Assembly (NCBI RefSeq): GCF_900102615.1
Contig: NZ_FMYV01000002.1
Coordinates: 1-64,000 of the forward strand
Direction: 5' to 3'
DNA length: 64,000 nucleotides
DNA from: Geotoga petraea
GTDB lineage: Bacteria; Thermotogota; Thermotogae; Petrotogales; Petrotogaceae
The notes beneath the pieces were generated by a model. That model worked only from the letters and a program-made list of their open reading frames with translations. It did no database searches and was not told the origin of the DNA. The first letter of the stretch is position 1. Every line of letters starts with the position of its first letter. Made by a program: the position numbers and the translations under genes. This document shows, piece by piece, positions 60,078 to 64,000 of this stretch.

Positions 60078-61163
60078 TTATATAAGGTCAATAATATTTT
60101 CAAAAGAAATATTTCCTTTGATTTGTCCATTATTTTTTCCTCCGCCACCTTTGGTGGAGTGTTCATTATTTATAGATTTAATTAGGGTTCCAACATTGAC
60201 TGAATCAGATTGGATTTTATAAGTGTCATTATCTTTCAAAATGAAAATAAAATTTTCTTTATCAAAATTTTTATAAACATATTCGAAAGATTCATCTTCT
60301 TTTTCAAGATAGAAAATATTAATATTATTAACTATTTTAAAAGGTTCAAGATTTTTTATTAAATTATTTGCTTTGTAAGAATATAGATTATCAAGTTCTT
60401 TTTTTTGAATATCGTTTTCTTCAATGATTTTAGTAATTTTAGAAACGAAATCTTCTTTGTTTGTGTTTAGAATAGTTCCTAGTTCATTTAATATGGATTC
60501 ACTACTTTTTAAATAATTAAGAACTCTTTCACCAGCAAGAAAATAAATTCTCATATAACCATTTTTAATATTTTCAGTTTTTATTATTTTTATCATGTTT
60601 ATTTCTAATGTATTTTTTACATGAAAACCACCACAAGCAGAGGCATCTAAGTTTTCGATGTAAATAACTCTAATATCTTCAGTAATTTTTTCTGAAATAT
60701 CTTTCCTCAGGGATAAATTTTCTGCTTCAGATCTATCATAATTCTTTTCATAGACATCGAGATTTTCATTAACTTTCTCATTTGATATGTCTTCAATCTT
60801 ATTGATTAAATCTCCAGATATTCTTTTGTCAATATCTATAGTTGAGTATTCTTCAGACATTCTAAATCCAACTGTATTTAGACCATATGAATCTTTCATT
60901 ATTGCAGAAATTATATGTTGAGCGGTATGTTGTTTTGAAATATCTTTTTGATTGTTCTTATCTAATTTTATTTGATTTTCTCCAACATTTAATTCTCTAT
61001 CTACTAATATATAGTTTTCATCAACATATTTTATATTTGCTTTATCTATTTGTCCTCGGTCTCCTAATTGACCGCCTTTTCCATCTGGATATAAGGGGTT
61101 TTTTTCTACAAATATTTTGTAATTATTTTTTTCTTTTTCCACTTTTAATATATTAACAATCAT
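60078..61163 (-). CDS. Alanyl-tRNA editing protein (AlaX-type, with DHHA1 domain)
   Basis: This 361-residue stand-alone relative of the AlaRS editing domain hydrolyses Ser- or Gly-tRNA(Ala). Zinc/editing ligands are HTAQH near residue 79 and CGGFHV (C and H) near 180. NPLYPDGKGGQLGDRG matches the AlaRS editing start. The C-terminus has the DHHA1-like glycine-rich STKGGGGKNNGQIKG. The length matches the long AlaX-L group. It is the last gene of a minus-strand run. Confidence 0.9.
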   Translation of the reverse strand: MIVNILKVEKEKNNYKIFVEKNPLYPDGKGGQLGDRGQIDKANIKYVDENYILVDRELNVGENQIKLDKNNQKDISKQHTAQHIISAIMKDSYGLNTVGFRMSEEYSTIDIDKRISGDLINKIEDISNEKVNENLDVYEKNYDRSEAENLSLRKDISEKITEDIRVIYIENLDASACGGFHVKNTLEINMIKIIKTENIKNGYMRIYFLAGERVLNYLKSSESILNELGTILNTNKEDFVSKITKIIEENDIQKKELDNLYSYKANNLIKNLEPFKIVNNINIFYLEKEDESFEYVYKNFDKENFIFILKDNDTYKIQSDSVNVGTLIKSINNEHSTKGGGGKNNGQIKGNISFENIIDLI

Positions 61164-61172
61164 AAAATCACC

Positions 61173-62108
61173 CTATTTATTAGTTGTTTTAATGTATTTG
61201 GAATAATTTAAATCAGTAATATCAAAAGCATTACTGATTTTATTTGACCATTTAAGGTTTATTGGGTGTTCTAATTTTGAAGAAATAATAGTTTCAAAAC
61301 CATTTTCTTTAACATATCTCAACAATGTAGATATATTTGACAAGCTAGCCATTTTGCTGATTGAAAAAACAAATCCAGTTGAGTAATCTTTGATTCTATA
61401 AAAATCAAAAATATTATGAAAAGATTCATCCCAATAAACTTTGTATCCCATATTTAAATACTTTTTTGCAATATGTTCTTGACCATATTTAAAAGGTTGT
61501 TCTAAAGTAATGGATATATCTTTTTTTATATTGTTGATGATAAAATCTATTTCATAGGAATTGTATAAGCCAGAAAAATCTACTGTTAAATCTGCATTTT
61601 TATGATTATTTACTATCTCGATTAGTTTTTTAGGGTCAACATATGATTCTACATCGAATTTTATATAAGAACTATCTGAAACGGTATTTTTAGTATTTTC
61701 ATTAATGATTATTCTTTCATAATCATTTTTTTTGTGATGATCGTTAAGATCAAAATAATAATTTTCAAGGTTTATATTATTTTTATTTGAGATATAATCG
61801 TATACTGCTAAAAAAACTGTAGTTTTTGCTGCCATGTCTTTTTTTATTATAGAGTGAACTTTATTTTCAAATTCTAGTATATGGTTTAAATCTTCAAAAT
61901 TTTCTGTAATTTTTCTTAAAGATTCAACTATAGCCATCGAAGTTTTAAAAGTTTCTCCAAATTCTTTGTTTGGTGTTGCAGCACCGATACCTTCTATATT
62001 TTCATTGTCTATAATTTTAAATACAAGGTGTTCTTTCCATTCTTGATCTAAGTTTTTTAAAATACTTCTTTCTTGCCAATAGTAAACATCTCTTTTTCTC
62101 ATATACAA
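61173..62108 (-). CDS. Divergent enolase-superfamily protein
   Basis: This 311-residue protein has the capping and barrel domains of mandelate-racemase/muconate-lactonizing-type enzymes. A YIKFDVE strand aligns with the usual KxK catalytic lysine motif, but the second Lys is replaced by Asp. Metal ligands appear kept: LTVDFSG (Asp), LEQPF (Glu), YWDESF (Asp/Glu). The last catalytic strand reads SISKMASLS. It could be an altered dipeptide epimerase or OSB-synthase relative. No menaquinone or peptidoglycan-recycling genes are adjacent. The start is uncertain between TTG (62108) and ATG two codons later. Confidence 0.7.
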   Translation of the reverse strand: MYMRKRDVYYWQERSILKNLDQEWKEHLVFKIIDNENIEGIGAATPNKEFGETFKTSMAIVESLRKITENFEDLNHILEFENKVHSIIKKDMAAKTTVFLAVYDYISNKNNINLENYYFDLNDHHKKNDYERIIINENTKNTVSDSSYIKFDVESYVDPKKLIEIVNNHKNADLTVDFSGLYNSYEIDFIINNIKKDISITLEQPFKYGQEHIAKKYLNMGYKVYWDESFHNIFDFYRIKDYSTGFVFSISKMASLSNISTLLRYVKENGFETIISSKLEHPINLKWSNKISNAFDITDLNYSKYIKTTNK

Positions 62109-62115
62109 TCAGCCC

Positions 62116-62733
62116 TTATATGTTTTTTAATAATAATAACCATAAAAGTGGAAAAATGTAACCAATTATTGGTGATAGAAAAATTTCTTTTTTTCTAAAT
62201 TTCTCAAAAAGATATTTATAAGTAATTCCTATAATTACAGTTATTATTGCATAAAGGTGCATTTGATTCACTAAAAATATGAATAGGACCATCCTTTCTG
62301 TCATTCCGGTAGTATCTTTTTTTTCTAAAGGAAATATTTTTAAATATCTAAAAAAATAAGTTACTAATCCGGTTACCAATATTAATCCTAAAATATAATA
62401 TTGAAAAGTTAAGCTCAAAAATGAATCCGCAAAAATATTTTTTGTAAAAAAACTGATTACTATGAAAACAAGAATTACAGAAAATTCTTTTAAAGGTGTA
62501 GAATTGATTTTTTTTCTATAAAAATCCCATAAAACATGGATAGCAATACCCAAAGATATTAAAAGAATTCCTGAAAAAGATCCTAAAACGTCAAAACTAA
62601 AAGCTAAAAAAGCTATTACTGCCCAAATAATATGGTATAAAGTGTTGTCTTTTTTATTTAATTTTTCAGAAAAAACATTTGTAAAAGCAAAGTCGCTTAC
62701 AAGGTGAGCTAATAATAAATTTATTGCGAACAT
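62116..62733 (-). CDS. DUF3307-like integral membrane protein
   Basis: This 205-residue protein has five to six helices. The N-terminus (LLLAHLVSDFAFTNVFSEKL) is the DUF3307 hallmark: an His-x-x-x-Asp pattern in the first helix, with H and D repeated later (AIHVLWDFYRKK). Function unknown. GGAGG precedes the ATG. Confidence 0.75.
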   Translation of the reverse strand: MFAINLLLAHLVSDFAFTNVFSEKLNKKDNTLYHIIWAVIAFLAFSFDVLGSFSGILLISLGIAIHVLWDFYRKKINSTPLKEFSVILVFIVISFFTKNIFADSFLSLTFQYYILGLILVTGLVTYFFRYLKIFPLEKKDTTGMTERMVLFIFLVNQMHLYAIITVIIGITYKYLFEKFRKKEIFLSPIIGYIFPLLWLLLLKNI

Positions 62734-62742
62734 GTTTACCTC

Positions 62743-63489
62743 CTAAAGAAAATCTATTTCTCCATTATTTCCCTCTGATATATATAAAGCTTTTTTTAAT
62801 CTTTCCATTATTTCATCTATGGATTCTTGTGGGTCAGAAACTTGAGTTATTCCAAAAGCAAGATTCACATCAAAGTTTATATTTTTTATCTTGGATACCC
62901 TTCTTTTAATTCTTTCACAAGCTATTTCAGCATTTCTCAATTCTGTGTTTGGAAGCATTATTCCAAATTCTTTTCGAGATATTTTCATTACTTCATCAGT
63001 TTTTCTGGTTGATACTTTTATCATTTTTAGTATTTCTTTTACTGTATCATCAATGTTTATGTTAGACAAATAGTTTTTAAATTTGTAAAAATCCATAATA
63101 GATACATAAGCTAAGGAAAAAGAACCGCCATTTCTGTTGATCTTATCTAATTCATTTTGGATTCTTAATTTAAAGGCTCCTTTACTACCTCTTGACATAA
63201 CAAAATAAATTGCATTTTGAATAGAAATTCTGATTAAGTCTTTGTCAAAAGATGAAAGGATAAAACCTATTCCGTCATATTTAAATAATATTTTACTGTT
63301 TATTTCTTCTATATTTTCTTTTACTACAATATGCGGAAAAGAATAATTCAATTCTTCATTGGTTATAGCAAAATCAGAATTAAAAATGTCTTTTTCCTCT
63401 ATAGATATGTTGTTTTCGTTTAGTACCTCTAAAACTATAGGTTTAATTACATGATCGATGTTCAAATAGCATGAATAAATTGATTTCAT
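62743..63489 (-). CDS. Degenerate GGDEF-domain protein
   Basis: In this 248-residue protein the C-terminal half follows the GGDEF fold: FSLAYVSIMDFYKFKNYL for the first strand, then MKISRKEFGIMLPNTELRNAE and VNLAFGITQVSD. The signature GGDEF is replaced by SRKEF, and the metal-binding Asp in the first strand by Ser. It is unlikely to make cyclic-di-GMP and may act as a binding or scaffold protein. The N-terminal 110 residues are unassigned. The gene overlaps the preceding nicotinate phosphoribosyltransferase by one base (TAATG). Confidence 0.8.
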   Translation of the reverse strand: MKSIYSCYLNIDHVIKPIVLEVLNENNISIEEKDIFNSDFAITNEELNYSFPHIVVKENIEEINSKILFKYDGIGFILSSFDKDLIRISIQNAIYFVMSRGSKGAFKLRIQNELDKINRNGGSFSLAYVSIMDFYKFKNYLSNINIDDTVKEILKMIKVSTRKTDEVMKISRKEFGIMLPNTELRNAEIACERIKRRVSKIKNINFDVNLAFGITQVSDPQESIDEIMERLKKALYISEGNNGEIDFL

Positions 63490-64000
63490 TATGCATCATC
63501 CTTTTTGACAGCCCAATACTCTTTTGGAACTTTAGTTAGTCTTGAGTAATCTCCTTTTTCCCTTCCGAATTTGGCACAAGGTTTGTTGTTTACTTCAACA
63601 ATATCTGCTGTAAAATCTACTTTAGTTTTCAATAAGGATGAGCCAACCCCATAAAGATCTACTGGTACATCAAGCATTTCAAATAATTTAATTTTTTCTT
63701 CGTTAAATCCACCAGAAACCATTATTTTTAAATCTTTTAAACCATTTTTATCAAATATTTTTCTTGCCTTCCACACTAATTCTGGATTAACCCCTAATGA
63801 ATTTTTGTCCCTTGGAGTTACCGATTTATCTCTTAATTGTCCTGAAGTATCGAATCTAACACCCCATATTTTGCCTTTACCAGAACCAATTATCTCAGAA
63901 GGGTCTGTGTGTCCTTCAATGAATTTTTCGCCCTTCATATATTCATAAAAATTTTTAATGACGTCAAAGGTAGTTTCGACAACATCATTGTCCCAATCAA
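63489..64000 (-). CDS. pncB: Nicotinate phosphoribosyltransferase, C-terminal part (5' end outside window)
   Basis: The frame is open to the window edge. The visible 170 residues show EGHTDPSEIIGSGKGKIWGV, RFDTSGQLRDKS (variant of the RLDSGDL motif), IMVSGGFNEEKI and YGVGSSLLKTKVDFTADIVE. All are typical of NAPRTase, which makes nicotinate mononucleotide in NAD salvage. An internal ATG at 63938 is not the start, because conserved sequence continues upstream. Confidence 0.88.
   Translation of the reverse strand, partial: DWDNDVVETTFDVIKNFYEYMKGEKFIEGHTDPSEIIGSGKGKIWGVRFDTSGQLRDKSVTPRDKNSLGVNPELVWKARKIFDKNGLKDLKIMVSGGFNEEKIKLFEMLDVPVDLYGVGSSLLKTKVDFTADIVEVNNKPCAKFGREKGDYSRLTKVPKEYWAVKKDDA

Noticed and set aside
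59980-60222. 80-codon plus-strand ORF overlapping the end of microprotein C and the editing gene
   Set aside because: It crosses a strong bidirectional terminator and runs antisense to a conserved coding region.

Overview
The window is a low-GC bacterial chromosome segment carrying about 60 protein genes on both strands. I saw no rRNA or tRNA genes and no CRISPR array. The gene set suggests a member of the Thermotogota, probably of the Petrotogales type (Geotoga/Oceanotoga/Marinitoga-like). It includes PolC next to ruvC, a B12-dependent class II ribonucleotide reductase, a Thermotoga-type alpha-glucan phosphorylase, a secreted GH13 amylase, FlaG, YchF, an outer-membrane-like barrel protein, glycine betaine uptake and anaerobic nitrosative-stress proteins. 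That placement is inferred from gene content and composition and has not been tested by a search. Start codons are unusually varied: many TTG starts with good Shine-Dalgarno sites, and two genes (tsaE and a Crp/Fnr regulator) that appear to start at ATT.

Layout. 1-320 is the 3' end of an IS256-family element, abutting an orphan MNT nucleotidyltransferase. 693-2792 is a Zn/Cd-type P-type ATPase under an SmtB-like operator, followed by a GC-richer MITE-like repeat. 3068-6143 (minus) carries a GNAT, BioY, a pair of half-size chromate transporters and YitT. 6331-11739 (plus) carries deoD, then a tight run: hydroxyacid dehydrogenase, tsaE, ychF, an NYN-nuclease-like gene and queA. 11916-17157 carries a 1322-residue ATPase/GGDEF fusion, a PHP phosphoesterase and flaG. 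17180-31299 (minus) carries dus, amylase, tsaD, clpX, cysE-cysK, a DMT exporter and the ruvC-polC-clamp-like operon. 31394-35893 (plus) carries pepP and nrdJ with an acidic partner. 35945-43433 (minus) carries glgP, pyrR, a DUF1858 protein under a CsoR-type operator, and a four-gene run (duplicated-domain protein, MATE, metallo-hydrolase, rlmD). 43641-49545 carries an MFS gene, the opuA glycine-betaine operon and an SLC13-type transporter. 49557-54735 carries two HD-GYP proteins flanking an MscS channel. 54775-58474 carries hcp, a DUF438/hemerythrin/PAS gene and a divergent Crp/Fnr gene. 58513-60016 carries a barrel-like protein and three tandem microproteins. 60078-64000 (minus) carries an alanyl-tRNA editing protein, an enolase-fold protein, a DUF3307 protein, a degenerate GGDEF protein and a partial nicotinate phosphoribosyltransferase.

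Functional links. Cyclic-di-GMP genes recur (one intact GGDEF, one degenerate GGDEF, two HD-GYP). hcp, DUF438 and Crp/Fnr form a probable nitrosative-stress unit with a perfect operator centred 41.5 bp upstream of a predicted start site. OpuA and MscS together suggest osmotic adaptation. Amylase and glucan phosphorylase suggest alpha-glucan use.

The most novel items are: (1) three adjacent 34-37 residue paralogous microproteins behind a perfect consensus promoter; (2) a divergent sliding-clamp-like protein translationally coupled to PolC; (3) the STAND-like ATPase/GGDEF fusion; (4) the NYN-nuclease-like gene in the ychF-queA run.
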